Origin: JAGQWW01 sp041392845
GTDB taxonomy: Bacteria > Bacteroidota > Bacteroidia > Chitinophagales > Saprospiraceae
Assembly (NCBI GenBank): GCA_041392845.1
Contig: JAWKLG010000025.1
Span: 1 to 64,000 of the forward strand
Direction: 5' to 3'
Length of the DNA stretch: 64,000 nt
This document shows, piece by piece, positions 1 through 7,810 of this stretch (positions are counted from its first letter, which is position 1; the number at the start of each line of letters is the position of its first letter). The notes beneath the pieces were generated by a model. It made no database searches. It had not been told where the DNA came from and saw nothing but the letters and a program-made list of their open reading frames with translations. The translations under genes were made by a program, and so were the position numbers.

Positions 1-41
1 TGACAATAAATTAAAAGTGTATTTTTTTGCTAATCAGATTC

Positions 42-524
42 TTAGTCTTCGTCTTCTTCTATTTCATTGACCATAAGCAGAGGGGACGCATCGATATCTG
101 CAGCACCCAATATTTCTATAAGTAAATCGATGTTTCGGTTGAGTTCTTCTATTTGATCTGCTTTAAGAATTTGCAGCCTGCTGGATAGCTTTTTTTGAAG
201 GGTTGGAGGGATTTCGTTTAAAAAAGTGGCTCCTTTGGCGGTCAGCATAATGCTATTGAAACGTTTATCTTCTTTCTCAGGAACTTTAGCCACGAATTCT
301 TTCAATTCTAATCTGGAAATTATACCCGAAGTGGTACTGGCATTTAGGTTTACATAGTCTTTAATAAACGTAGCTGTAGCTTTATAATCTTTTTGTTCTG
401 AGATAAATTGCAAAACCAACAATTGCAGGATACTAATGCCATATACCTTTTCAAAGCGCTTGCTTTCGAGGTTCATTGCCCGGATAATTTTCCGGATTTT
501 TATTAAAATATCAATGTAATTCAT
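42..524 (-). CDS. MarR family transcriptional regulator
   Basis: A 160-residue protein with the compact winged-helix layout of MarR regulators. Helical N-terminus; HTH around residues 45-72 with the recognition-helix stretch NLNASTTSGIISRLE; then the wing containing KVPEKEDKRFNSIMLTAKG, typical of MarR (basic beta-hairpin followed by LT..G). A C-terminal helix follows and then an acidic tail (EIEEDED). MarR proteins are dimeric DNA-binding regulators, usually repressors released by small ligands or oxidants. The ligand cannot be told from sequence. It is transcribed in the same direction as the DoxX-like gene 190 bp upstream, so co-regulation is possible but not shown. The first Met gives the full N-terminal helix. 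Confidence 0.88.
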   Translation of the reverse strand: MNYIDILIKIRKIIRAMNLESKRFEKVYGISILQLLVLQFISEQKDYKATATFIKDYVNLNASTTSGIISRLELKEFVAKVPEKEDKRFNSIMLTAKGATFLNEIPPTLQKKLSSRLQILKADQIEELNRNIDLLIEILGAADIDASPLLMVNEIEEDED

Positions 525-658
525 GCAAAATCAAAAAGCTACATTCTAAAATTGTTCAAACCATTAAAGCAATTCAAATTAAATAAATAATCCAGAATTC
601 AGTTCGAGTTTTTTTGATGCAAGGAAACCCTCCATCCAGAATCTCGGAGGTGGACGTT

Positions 659-680
659 AGGTCGGGTCATGACCTGACCT
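659..680. repeat. 22-bp near-perfect palindrome between MarR and DoxX-like genes
   Basis: The sequence reads AGGTC-G-GGTCATGACC-T-GACCT, an inverted repeat with one mismatched pair. It lies 33 bp downstream of the DoxX-like stop codon (both genes are on the minus strand) and 135 bp upstream of the MarR start. It could be an operator for the MarR protein, a hairpin in the DoxX-like transcript, or a dispersed repeat. No T-run follows, so it is not a clear terminator. Confidence 0.5.
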
Positions 681-712
681 TACAGAGTGCTGACATCTGT
701 CCTTTCTCCCCT

Positions 713-1243
713 TCAATGCGTCATCCAAAATTCCAAGCCAAACAGTAGTAGAAAAAGCAAAAAAGCCATTCCATATTGAAATAACTTTTCTTTAAAAAAC
801 AGATTGGTCTTAACCTTTGGAATCAAGGCTTTTATGGCCATTATGATACTGTCCTTATTCAAATACATGATAACAAATAAGGATAGCTGGTAAAAACAGG
901 CGGCAATGAGGGCACCTTTATTTACATCATAAAAAATATCCTGCAGAATTACATTTATTAAAATGGAGCTCAGAAAAAAGGCACCCAACAATCGGGTTTT
1001 TTTGAAAAAAAGCAGCATGGCACCGGTGATTTCCAACACCCCCATCAACAACACAAAAGGACGTGAATAACCATAAAAGGCCCACATCAATTGCATACCT
1101 GTGAGTTCACCTATGATTTTATCAGGGTCATATGCCCCTTCAAACTGAACATATTTACCTACTCCATATGCAAGCATCGCCAAAACCACCTTCCAGGCTA
1201 ATGCTGTTTCAAGAATGGATTTAAATTCGATTTTACTTTGCAT
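713..1243 (-). CDS. DoxX-like four-helix membrane protein
   Basis: A 176-residue integral membrane protein. Hydrophobic segments lie near residues 13-30, 60-80, 85-103 and 108-127, with a fifth at the C-terminus (about 153-172, after the basic loop KVKTNLFFKEK). The motif VLLMGVLEITGAMLLFFKKTRLLGA matches the helix 2-3 region of DoxX/DoxD-like proteins (G..E...G..L). Bacterial DoxX family members have been linked to redox balance and thiosulfate:quinone chemistry, but no function can be assigned here. Start at 1243 gives the complete first helix. Upstream runs the icd-linked gene set on the same strand, about 160 bp away. Confidence 0.7.
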   Translation of the reverse strand: MQSKIEFKSILETALAWKVVLAMLAYGVGKYVQFEGAYDPDKIIGELTGMQLMWAFYGYSRPFVLLMGVLEITGAMLLFFKKTRLLGAFFLSSILINVILQDIFYDVNKGALIAACFYQLSLFVIMYLNKDSIIMAIKALIPKVKTNLFFKEKLFQYGMAFLLFLLLFGLEFWMTH

Positions 1244-1406
1244 AGAAATGCCCCGGTTTTGTTTTTATTTTTAAAAAATATCTTTCAAAAATAAAATCAA
1301 CCGGGGCATTCTGCCAAAATCTACCCTTTTAACAACTGAAAAAATTAAAACTAACAAGCCTTAAAAATCAGCCTCTTTTGCCCTCTTGGGCATATTCTTA
1401 TCTGGT

Positions 1407-1706
1407 CTATGCCAGTTCTTTTTCCTTTACAAATGAAATTTCCACAAGAGAAGAAACCTTTATTTTATCAAAAATGGATTCGTTCTCGCGCAAGATGGCT
1501 TCTAGTTTGGCTTTTGCTTCCTTTAACTCACCAATGCGTTTTACAGAATCAGGATTTGGCTTTCCAAATCGCTCCTCCCATCCAAAATTCTTTCTTTTGT
1601 GGTAATTGATTTTGTAATCAAGAAGGTCTTGAATGATGTCTTTCCCTTCCATTTTGGAGAAAACTCCTTTGATCAATTCTATTTTTTTATCATCAGATTG
1701 GTTCAT
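1407..1706 (-). CDS. Conserved small helical protein, function unknown
   Basis: A 99-residue soluble, strongly charged and mostly helical protein (KIELIKGVFSKMEGKDIIQ..., later KRIGELKEAKAKLEAILREN). There is no signal peptide, membrane segment or recognised motif. The start codon overlaps the stop codon of a 55-codon ORF upstream (ATGA overlap, positions 1703-1706), so translation is probably coupled. That ORF in turn starts 27 bp after the icd stop, which makes this the likely third gene of an icd operon. It could be a small accessory factor of unknown role. Confidence 0.6.
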   Translation of the reverse strand: MNQSDDKKIELIKGVFSKMEGKDIIQDLLDYKINYHKRKNFGWEERFGKPNPDSVKRIGELKEAKAKLEAILRENESIFDKIKVSSLVEISFVKEKELA

Positions 1707-1870
1707 GATATTTCATTTTGAAATTTAATAATGAAAAGTCCTAGTGCTATAGAAAGGGCCTTGCATAGTTCTCCTACCATCACAGATTCATGATTGAAAC
1801 CCACAATCAGGGTGCATCCAAGCATGACGAGGAGCGCTGGTACCCGGTACCTTTGAATAAATACTTCCAT
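1703..1870 (-). CDS. Small 55-residue membrane protein, possible
   Basis: A short ORF (ATG at 1868-1870, TGA at 1703-1705) encoding MEVFIQRYRVPALLVMLGCT and then ...GELCKALSIALGLFIIKFQNEIS. Two hydrophobic stretches (about 10-26 and 35-49) separated by a short polar loop suggest a helical hairpin in the inner membrane. It begins 27 bp after the icd stop, and its TGA overlaps the ATG of the next gene by four bases, the arrangement expected of a real operon gene. I recognise no family. The spacing and overlap are the main support, and a chance ORF cannot be excluded. Confidence 0.5.
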   Translation of the reverse strand: MEVFIQRYRVPALLVMLGCTLIVGFNHESVMVGELCKALSIALGLFIIKFQNEIS

Positions 1871-1897
1871 GATTTTGCTTGTTGGTTGGTTAAGAAA

Positions 1898-3337
1898 TTA
1901 TTGACCCTGACCCAGTGAAAAGGCCGGTTTCCCATCAAAATAATACAGGTTTTCTGTCTTGATGGTGTCAATGTTATTTTGAATAGCTTTCTCCAGGATT
2001 TTTACGATGTCATCCTTTCCAACTTTACTATCCTCCACTGCAGAGAATCTGCATCTCCAATGGTCGGTACAGAAAGTTTCCTTAAACCCATGAGGCCATA
2101 CTTTTATTCCTCTATTGGTTATCATGGATAACTTAATTACACCATTGTCCAACTTCTGTAATGCTCCGGCCAACTCTTCAGGATTTTCACCGCGCCAGTC
2201 CACAAAGATGTCCACTCCGGCAAGCTCTTTAACCCTTGCTGGTTTGCGCACATATCTTGGCATTTGGAGAGGTTTTCCATCGCTGAAATTTACTGAAGGT
2301 AGTTTCACTGGCTTTTTGCCTAGATTTGAAATAACTGCATCAGCAAATTCAGCGGTACCTACCTTCTTTTTGCTCTTGCCTTCTTCGTAAATATCCGCTG
2401 TATGGATTCCGTCTTCCATGGTTTTCAACCATGCATTTTGAATTCTTTCAGCCACATCTTGCTGGCCGATATGATTCAACATCAATACGGCTCCTTGCAA
2501 CAGTCCTGATGGGTTGGCGATATTTCTACCTGCAATATCAGGTGCTGAACCGTGGATGGCTTCGAACATCGCACATTCTTCTCCAATATTTGAAGAACCG
2601 GCCAATCCTACTGAACCTGCTATTTGTGCAGCGATGTCTGATACTACATCTCCATAAAGGTTGGCAGTTACGATAACATCAAATCTTTCCGGACTGTCAG
2701 CCAATAAAGCTGCTCCGATATCGATGATAAGGTTTTCCTTTTCGATATCTGGATACTCTTCTCCTATTTCTTTGAAGACACTATGGAACAAACCGTCGGT
2801 TTGTTTCATGATGTTGTCTTTGGTAAAACAGGTAACTTTTTTCCTGCCATTGGCTCTTGCATATTCAAAGGCATATCTGATAATTTTCTCACAGCCCGGG
2901 CGACTAATCAACTTCAGGCACTGAACCACCTCATCGGTTTGTTGGTGTTCGATTCCTGCATATAAATCTTCTTCGTTTTCCCTTACAATGACAATATCCA
3001 TTTTTGGATGTTTGGTCTTTACAAAAGGGTAAAAACTTACACAGGGGCGCACATTTGCAAAAAGTCCGAGGGTCTTTCTGGTGGTAACATTCAAGCTTTT
3101 ATATCCACTCCCCTGGGGGGTTGTAATGGGAGCTTTTAAAAAGACTTTGTTTTTCCGGATACTTTCCCAAGCTTCGCTGGTGATTCCGGATGTGTTTCCG
3201 GAGAGGTAAACTTTTTCTCCGATTTCAATAAACTCTGTTTGGATTTGAGACCCTGCCGCAGTTAGAATTTTGAGGGTCGCGTCCATTATTTCAGGACCGA
3301 TTCCATCGCCTTTTGCTACTGTGATTTTTCTTATCAT
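1898..3337 (-). CDS. icd: Isocitrate dehydrogenase, long form with C-terminal extension
   Basis: 479 residues, TCA cycle: isocitrate to 2-oxoglutarate plus CO2. Near the N-terminus is KGDGIGPEIMDATLKIL, the universal start of the isocitrate/isopropylmalate dehydrogenase fold. Substrate loop KSLNVTTRKTLGLFANVRP; RENEEDLYAGIEH; metal-binding region around DIGAALLADSPERFDV and NLYGDVVSDIAAQI. The coenzyme loop reads HGSAPDIAGRNIANPSG. It carries Asp-Ile where E. coli NADP-IDH carries Lys-Tyr, which points to NAD(H) use. About 140 extra C-terminal residues (from about 340) match the long IDH subgroup of Thermus and Rickettsia. It likely heads an operon with two small genes and is divergent from a LysR gene. 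Confidence 0.9.
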   Translation of the reverse strand: MIRKITVAKGDGIGPEIMDATLKILTAAGSQIQTEFIEIGEKVYLSGNTSGITSEAWESIRKNKVFLKAPITTPQGSGYKSLNVTTRKTLGLFANVRPCVSFYPFVKTKHPKMDIVIVRENEEDLYAGIEHQQTDEVVQCLKLISRPGCEKIIRYAFEYARANGRKKVTCFTKDNIMKQTDGLFHSVFKEIGEEYPDIEKENLIIDIGAALLADSPERFDVIVTANLYGDVVSDIAAQIAGSVGLAGSSNIGEECAMFEAIHGSAPDIAGRNIANPSGLLQGAVLMLNHIGQQDVAERIQNAWLKTMEDGIHTADIYEEGKSKKKVGTAEFADAVISNLGKKPVKLPSVNFSDGKPLQMPRYVRKPARVKELAGVDIFVDWRGENPEELAGALQKLDNGVIKLSMITNRGIKVWPHGFKETFCTDHWRCRFSAVEDSKVGKDDIVKILEKAIQNNIDTIKTENLYYFDGKPAFSLGQGQ

Positions 3338-3362
3338 GATTTTATTTTGGTGTTTAATGATG

Positions 3363-3380
3363 GTGCAAATTTATATGCAC
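3363..3380. promoter_or_regulatory. Palindrome upstream of icd, candidate operator
   Basis: GTGCA..(8 bp)..TGCAC inverted repeat, 26-43 bp upstream of the icd start codon and inside the icd/LysR divergent intergenic region. A divergently placed LysR gene commonly regulates its neighbour, so this is a candidate binding site. There is no experimental support. Confidence 0.4.
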
Positions 3381-3392
3381 TTTTTCATAAGT

Positions 3393-3428
3393 ATTTATTT
3401 AATTTTGTAATGAAATACATAAATAAAT
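3393..3428. promoter_or_regulatory. Inverted repeat ATTTATTTA/TAAATAAAT at the LysR start
   Basis: Perfect 9-bp arms at 3393-3401 and 3420-3428, 18 bp apart, ending three bases before the LysR ATG. Placement fits autoregulation of the LysR gene, since LysR sites are interrupted palindromes with T-N11-A cores. AT-richness makes chance similarity possible. Confidence 0.35.
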
Positions 3429-3431
3429 TTT

Positions 3432-4376
3432 ATGAACTTTACTTTACACCAACTTCAGATATTCACCAAAATAACTGAGCATCAAAGCATTACGAAAGCC
3501 GCAGAAGAACTCCACCTTACCCAGCCAGCCGTATCTATACAGTTAAAAAATTTTCAGGATCAGTTCCAAATTCCCCTCACGGAGGTCATAAACAAACAAC
3601 TTTTTATTACAGATTTTGGATGGGAGATAGCAGAAGCGGCCAAAAATATTTTAAATGAAGCCTATGCTATCAACTATAAAACAGAAGCATTTAAGGGATT
3701 GATTACAGGAAGGCTAACCGTATCTGTAGTTTCAACCGGAAAATATGTGATGCCTTATTTTTTATCAGGATTCATCAATAAACATCCCGGCATTGAGCTC
3801 CAGATGGATGTGACCAACAAACAAAGAGTAATCAGCAGTATCAAGGATAATATTGTCGATTTTTCATTGGTATCTGTATTGCCTGAATCTGTAAAAGTGG
3901 AAAGGATGGACCTGTTATCCAACAAGCTTTTCCTGGTGGGAAATACACAGCGAAAGTTCAACAAAAGACCATATGACAAATCCATTTTTATGGACCTGCC
4001 ACTAATTTTCAGGGAAAATGGTTCAGGGACACGACAGACAATGGAAAAATTTATTGAAGGGAACAATGTTTCTGTTATCAAAAAGCTGGAATTGACTTCA
4101 AATGAAGCTGTAAAACAGGCGGTAATTGCAGGTTTAGGATTTTCCATCATGCCCCTTATTGGAATTAGAAATGAATTGCAAAACAAAGTTTTACAAATTA
4201 TTCCGGTAAAGGGACTACCGGTGCAATCAACCTGGAGTCTGATTTGGCAAAAAGACAAAAAATTGAGTCCGGTGGCTCAAGCTTTTTTGGATTATCTAAA
4301 AGAAGAAGGTCGGCAGATAATCTCAAACACTTTTGACTGGTATGAAAACTATGGCAATGAAAAGAAAAGTGGCTAA
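3432..4376 (+). CDS. LysR family transcriptional regulator
   Basis: 314 residues. N-terminal winged HTH: TLHQLQIFTKITEHQSITKA, then AAEELHLTQPAVSIQLKNF (the LysR recognition-helix signature), residues about 4-65. A linker helix leads to a two-lobed effector-binding domain from about 92 (GRLTVSVVSTGKYVMPYFL) with VDFSLVSVLPE and a C-terminal ...AVIAGLGFSIMPL signature. This resembles the CbbR/CysB-like branch. It is divergent from icd (94 bp between starts) and followed on the opposite strand by a carbonic anhydrase gene, so CO2/carboxylate metabolism is a plausible theme. The effector is unknown. Confidence 0.92.
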   Translation: MNFTLHQLQIFTKITEHQSITKAAEELHLTQPAVSIQLKNFQDQFQIPLTEVINKQLFITDFGWEIAEAAKNILNEAYAINYKTEAFKGLITGRLTVSVVSTGKYVMPYFLSGFINKHPGIELQMDVTNKQRVISSIKDNIVDFSLVSVLPESVKVERMDLLSNKLFLVGNTQRKFNKRPYDKSIFMDLPLIFRENGSGTRQTMEKFIEGNNVSVIKKLELTSNEAVKQAVIAGLGFSIMPLIGIRNELQNKVLQIIPVKGLPVQSTWSLIWQKDKKLSPVAQAFLDYLKEEGRQIISNTFDWYENYGNEKKSG

Positions 4377-4447
4377 CAATTTATTGGGAAGCTCCTAAAT
4401 TACAAGTATAATAACTGGCAGGATGAGCTCTAACCTGGTATTTGTAG

Positions 4448-4476
4448 AATTTACGGTTTACGATTTACGGTTTACG
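4448..4476 (+). repeat. 29-bp interspersed intergenic repeat, copy 1
   Basis: Made of two near-copies of ATTTACGGTTTACG in tandem. Identical 29-bp copies occur at 39886-39914 and 55302-55330, and a diverged inverted copy at 41130-41158. All are intergenic. This copy lies between the convergent LysR and carbonic anhydrase genes and is followed by short CCGAAAAGCGAA-like tracts, which recur after the 55302 copy. Confidence 0.85.
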
Positions 4477-4553
4477 AGGGATTCTAAAAAACCGAAAAGC
4501 GAACGCCGAATACCGAATAGCGTAATTATTATTTGTTAGCCACTTTTAGTTGA

Positions 4554-5180
4554 TTAATCAATATGGAAAATATCCTGAATGCCAGTCAAAACTTTATCGG
4601 CATCTATTTTAAGGTCTATTAGTTTTCCGGAGCGAATATCAAACACCCATCCGTGGACTTTCATACCACGATCCCTCACGGCTTTTTGTACACAATAAGC
4701 TTTCAAAGCATTCACAACCTGCTCCTGCACATTCAATTCAACCAAGCGATTGTACTTTTCATCTTCGTCAGCAATGCCTTTGAGCTCATCATTATGAATT
4801 CGACAAACATCACGTATATTTCTCAACCAGGGATTCAAAATTCCCAGATCATCTGATTGCATGGCAGCTTTTACACCTCCACAGAAATAGTGACCACAAA
4901 CCACCAGGTGTTTCACCTTTAAATGTGTAACTGCATATTCAATTACCGACATAGCACTCAGGTCTGTATTGGCTACCAGGTTTGCAATATTTCTATGAAC
5001 AAATACATCTCCGGGATCAACCCCCATCAACTCTTCCGCTGTTACCCGACTGTCAGAACAACCTATGTAAAGAATTTCAGGACTTTGCCCTTTTGAAAGG
5101 TTTTCAAAATAATCGGGGTCAATATGCAGCTTGGATTGAACCCAAGCCATATTGTTTTCAAATACTTGCTTTAACTTCAT
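4554..5180 (-). CDS. can: Beta-class carbonic anhydrase
   Basis: 208 residues, cytoplasmic; interconverts CO2 and bicarbonate. The zinc site of beta-carbonic anhydrases is complete: Cys and Asp-Arg dyad in YIGCSDSRVTAEELMG (about 37-52), His and Cys in VVCGHYFCGGVKAAM (about 94-108). Also the conserved FVHRNIANLV and SVIEYAV..L.V.H. Length is typical of the plant-type/E. coli Can form. It is convergent with the LysR gene across about 180 bp. No operon partner is visible, since the next gene upstream (Rel) is 170 bp away. Confidence 0.95.
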   Translation of the reverse strand: MKLKQVFENNMAWVQSKLHIDPDYFENLSKGQSPEILYIGCSDSRVTAEELMGVDPGDVFVHRNIANLVANTDLSAMSVIEYAVTHLKVKHLVVCGHYFCGGVKAAMQSDDLGILNPWLRNIRDVCRIHNDELKGIADEDEKYNRLVELNVQEQVVNALKAYCVQKAVRDRGMKVHGWVFDIRSGKLIDLKIDADKVLTGIQDIFHID

Positions 5181-5350
5181 CTGTAGATTTGGTTAGTTTG
5201 AATTATCAATTGTTTCAGGTAGTAAAATACAATGCTGCTTGCAAGGCAATTGCAAGGCACTTTGGGCTCAAAATAGAAAATAAAGCGTATTTCAACCCTA
5301 AGACGACATTAGGATTAAATTAGATTTGGCAATAAAAGTCTTTTGAAAAA

Positions 5351-7573
5351 TTAATTAACACGAGCTACCCTGGATACATTATCCAGCTTTTCCAGGTTTT
5401 TGATGGCAATATTCAATTGGTCTTTATTGGAGACCAACAAACTCATTTTACCTTCAAAATACCCTTCATCTCCACTTATGCTAAACGATCGGATATTAAT
5501 TCCCAGCCCCGAAGAAATGGTGCTGGTCAGCTTTTCAATCACACCCGGACCGTCGTCGATACCGGTTATCAGCAAATCCACCACAAAATTGGTATTGGTA
5601 GTAACCGTCCATTCTGCTTTCATCACCCTGTAACCGTAATTGGCCATCAGGTGGGTTCCGTTTGGACAAGTTGTTCGGTGAATTTTCACTCCACTTCCGG
5701 TTGTCAAGAAGGCAAAAATATCATCCCCTTGAACAGGATTACAACAGGTTGCCAATTGATAATTGTATTGTTCTCCCGGTTGGCCTTCGATAAGAATTTT
5801 TGCCTGAACCTTTTCTGCTTTTCCATTGGAAGAAGGACCTGGTTTTGGCTCTTTTACCTCCTCTACTTTCTTCTCAGGTTCTTTATCAACAAGTTTATGG
5901 TCTTCAATTTTAAATTGTTTGACCATCTCATTGATGGTAATTTTTTCGGTAGCGATATCGTAGTATAAATCCAGATGAGAAGGATAACCAAAGAAGCGAT
6001 GCAATTTTTCAATAGCAGGTTCCGGATCAATCTTCAGGTGGTCCATCTTACGCATAAAGGCTTCTTTTCCAAATTCAGCTACCTTTTTGCGCTCTTCTTT
6101 GATAGAAGACCTGATTTTCGAACGCGCTTTTCCTGTTACAACCAACTTCAACCAGTCGTCACTGGGTCGCTGATTTTTATTGGTAATCACCTGAATCTGG
6201 TCTCCATTTTGAAGTTTGTACCCCATGGGCACCAGACGGTTATTGATCTTAATCGCCTGACAATGATATCCTACATCAGAGTGGATACTAAAGGCAAAAT
6301 CCAGCGCAGTGGCTCCTTTGGGCAATACTTTTAAATCTCCTTTTGGAGTATACACATAAACCTCTTCGTGGAAAAGGTTGGTTTTAAAATCACTGATAAA
6401 CTCAAGCGCATCGGAGTTCGGATTGTCCATAATCTCCCGGATGCTATCCAACCAGGTATCATAAACATCTGGCTGATTGGTAATTCCCTTGTACTTCCAG
6501 TGCGCTGCAAACCCTCGCTCTGCAATTTCGTCCATTCTTTCTGTCCGCAACTGGACTTCTACAAACTTACCCTCCGGACCAATCACGGTTGTATGCAAGG
6601 ATTCATATCCATTGGACTTAGGAGTAGTAATCCAATCTTTCAAGCGTTCAGGAATGGGTTTAAAGACATCAGTTACTTCAGAATAAACCTGCCAACAGGC
6701 TGCTTTTTCCTTGTTTCGGGGCACATCCAAAACGATCCTTACAGCGAAAAGGTCATAAATCTCCTCGAAGGATACACTCTTGGTTTTTATTTTATTATAA
6801 ATAGAAAAAATAGACTTGGGTCTTCCAAAAATCCGGTATGGATATCCCAATTCATCCATCACCCTTTTGATGGGTTTGATGAATTTATTGATGTAAATCT
6901 TTCTTTCTTTTTCGCTGTCAGCCAGCTTTTGCTCAATATCATGATAGGTTTCAGGATCATTTATTTTAAAACATAAATCCTGAAATTCAGTCTTAACTGC
7001 ATACAAACCAAGACGATGAGAAAGCGGAGAATAAATGAACTCCGTCTCTGCAGATATTTTTAGCTGCTTATGCCTTGGCATGGAACCAATCGTACGAAGA
7101 TTATGAAGGCGGTCGGCTATTTTAATTAAGACTACGCGGACATCATCAACCAGGGTGCTCAGTACTTTTTTGAAATTTTCTGCCTGGCGATTTTCTACTT
7201 TATACGTACCATCCAATTTGGTCAGACCATCTACAATTTTACTGACCCGGTCGCCAAAAACATTTTTAATTTCATTGAGGTCGATGGGTGTATCTTCAAC
7301 TACATCGTGCAATAGGGCACAAGCAATTGCGGTAGGTCCTAATCCAATCTGAGTAGAACAAATTCTGGCAACTTCGATGGGATGCAACACATAAGGTTCA
7401 CCGGATTTTCTTCTTTGGTCACCATGTGCTTTAACGGCCAATTCGTATGCCTTGCGCACCATGGTACGATCTTCCGGATCCATTTTGGGCACAACACTAT
7501 TCACCAGGCGTCGGTACGCGCGGTGAATTTCCTTCTTTTCCTCTTCCGTGATGGGCACGTGTTTTGGTGGCAT
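5351..7573 (-). CDS. Bifunctional (p)ppGpp synthetase/hydrolase, RelA/SpoT family
   Basis: 740 residues, the full-length long RSH architecture; sets the stringent-response alarmone level. Hydrolase HD domain about 45-200 with H50, H64 (LHPIEVARI) and HD 89-90 (LLHDVVEDT) intact, so hydrolysis is expected. Synthetase domain about 235-360 (GRPKSIFSIYNKI; ESLHTTVIGPEG; FVEVQLRT; ERGFAAHWKYK). TGS domain about 405-465 (VYVYTPKGDLKVLPKGATALDFAF). A Lys/Pro-rich linker follows, then a zinc-finger-like CCNPVQGDDI and HRTTCPN region, and a C-terminal ACT domain (about 660-740). In Bacteroidota this is usually the housekeeping Rel. It is monocistronic by spacing. Confidence 0.95.
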   Translation of the reverse strand: MPPKHVPITEEEKKEIHRAYRRLVNSVVPKMDPEDRTMVRKAYELAVKAHGDQRRKSGEPYVLHPIEVARICSTQIGLGPTAIACALLHDVVEDTPIDLNEIKNVFGDRVSKIVDGLTKLDGTYKVENRQAENFKKVLSTLVDDVRVVLIKIADRLHNLRTIGSMPRHKQLKISAETEFIYSPLSHRLGLYAVKTEFQDLCFKINDPETYHDIEQKLADSEKERKIYINKFIKPIKRVMDELGYPYRIFGRPKSIFSIYNKIKTKSVSFEEIYDLFAVRIVLDVPRNKEKAACWQVYSEVTDVFKPIPERLKDWITTPKSNGYESLHTTVIGPEGKFVEVQLRTERMDEIAERGFAAHWKYKGITNQPDVYDTWLDSIREIMDNPNSDALEFISDFKTNLFHEEVYVYTPKGDLKVLPKGATALDFAFSIHSDVGYHCQAIKINNRLVPMGYKLQNGDQIQVITNKNQRPSDDWLKLVVTGKARSKIRSSIKEERKKVAEFGKEAFMRKMDHLKIDPEPAIEKLHRFFGYPSHLDLYYDIATEKITINEMVKQFKIEDHKLVDKEPEKKVEEVKEPKPGPSSNGKAEKVQAKILIEGQPGEQYNYQLATCCNPVQGDDIFAFLTTGSGVKIHRTTCPNGTHLMANYGYRVMKAEWTVTTNTNFVVDLLITGIDDGPGVIEKLTSTISSGLGINIRSFSISGDEGYFEGKMSLLVSNKDQLNIAIKNLEKLDNVSRVARVN

Positions 7574-7810
7574 ACAGGCCTTTATTTTTATTAAAACAAC
7601 AAAACTAATTAATTTCTATCTGTGCAATTATGACTTTCGTTACACAATTAAGACAATTTGCTGCTTTTTGTCAATGTTGCCATCTAATTCGGAGGTAATA
7701 ATAACAACGGTTGAAGAGTTAATTCGTTGCTTAGTGACTAAGCAAGGCTAAAAGGAAAAAATATACAATACTGAGCCGTAAGTTTGCTATCGCAGACCAG
7801 GAAATATCAC

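Noticed and set aside
5417..6976. Long + strand ORFs (183 and 202 codons) opposite the Rel gene
   Set aside because: Antisense shadows of highly conserved Rel domains.
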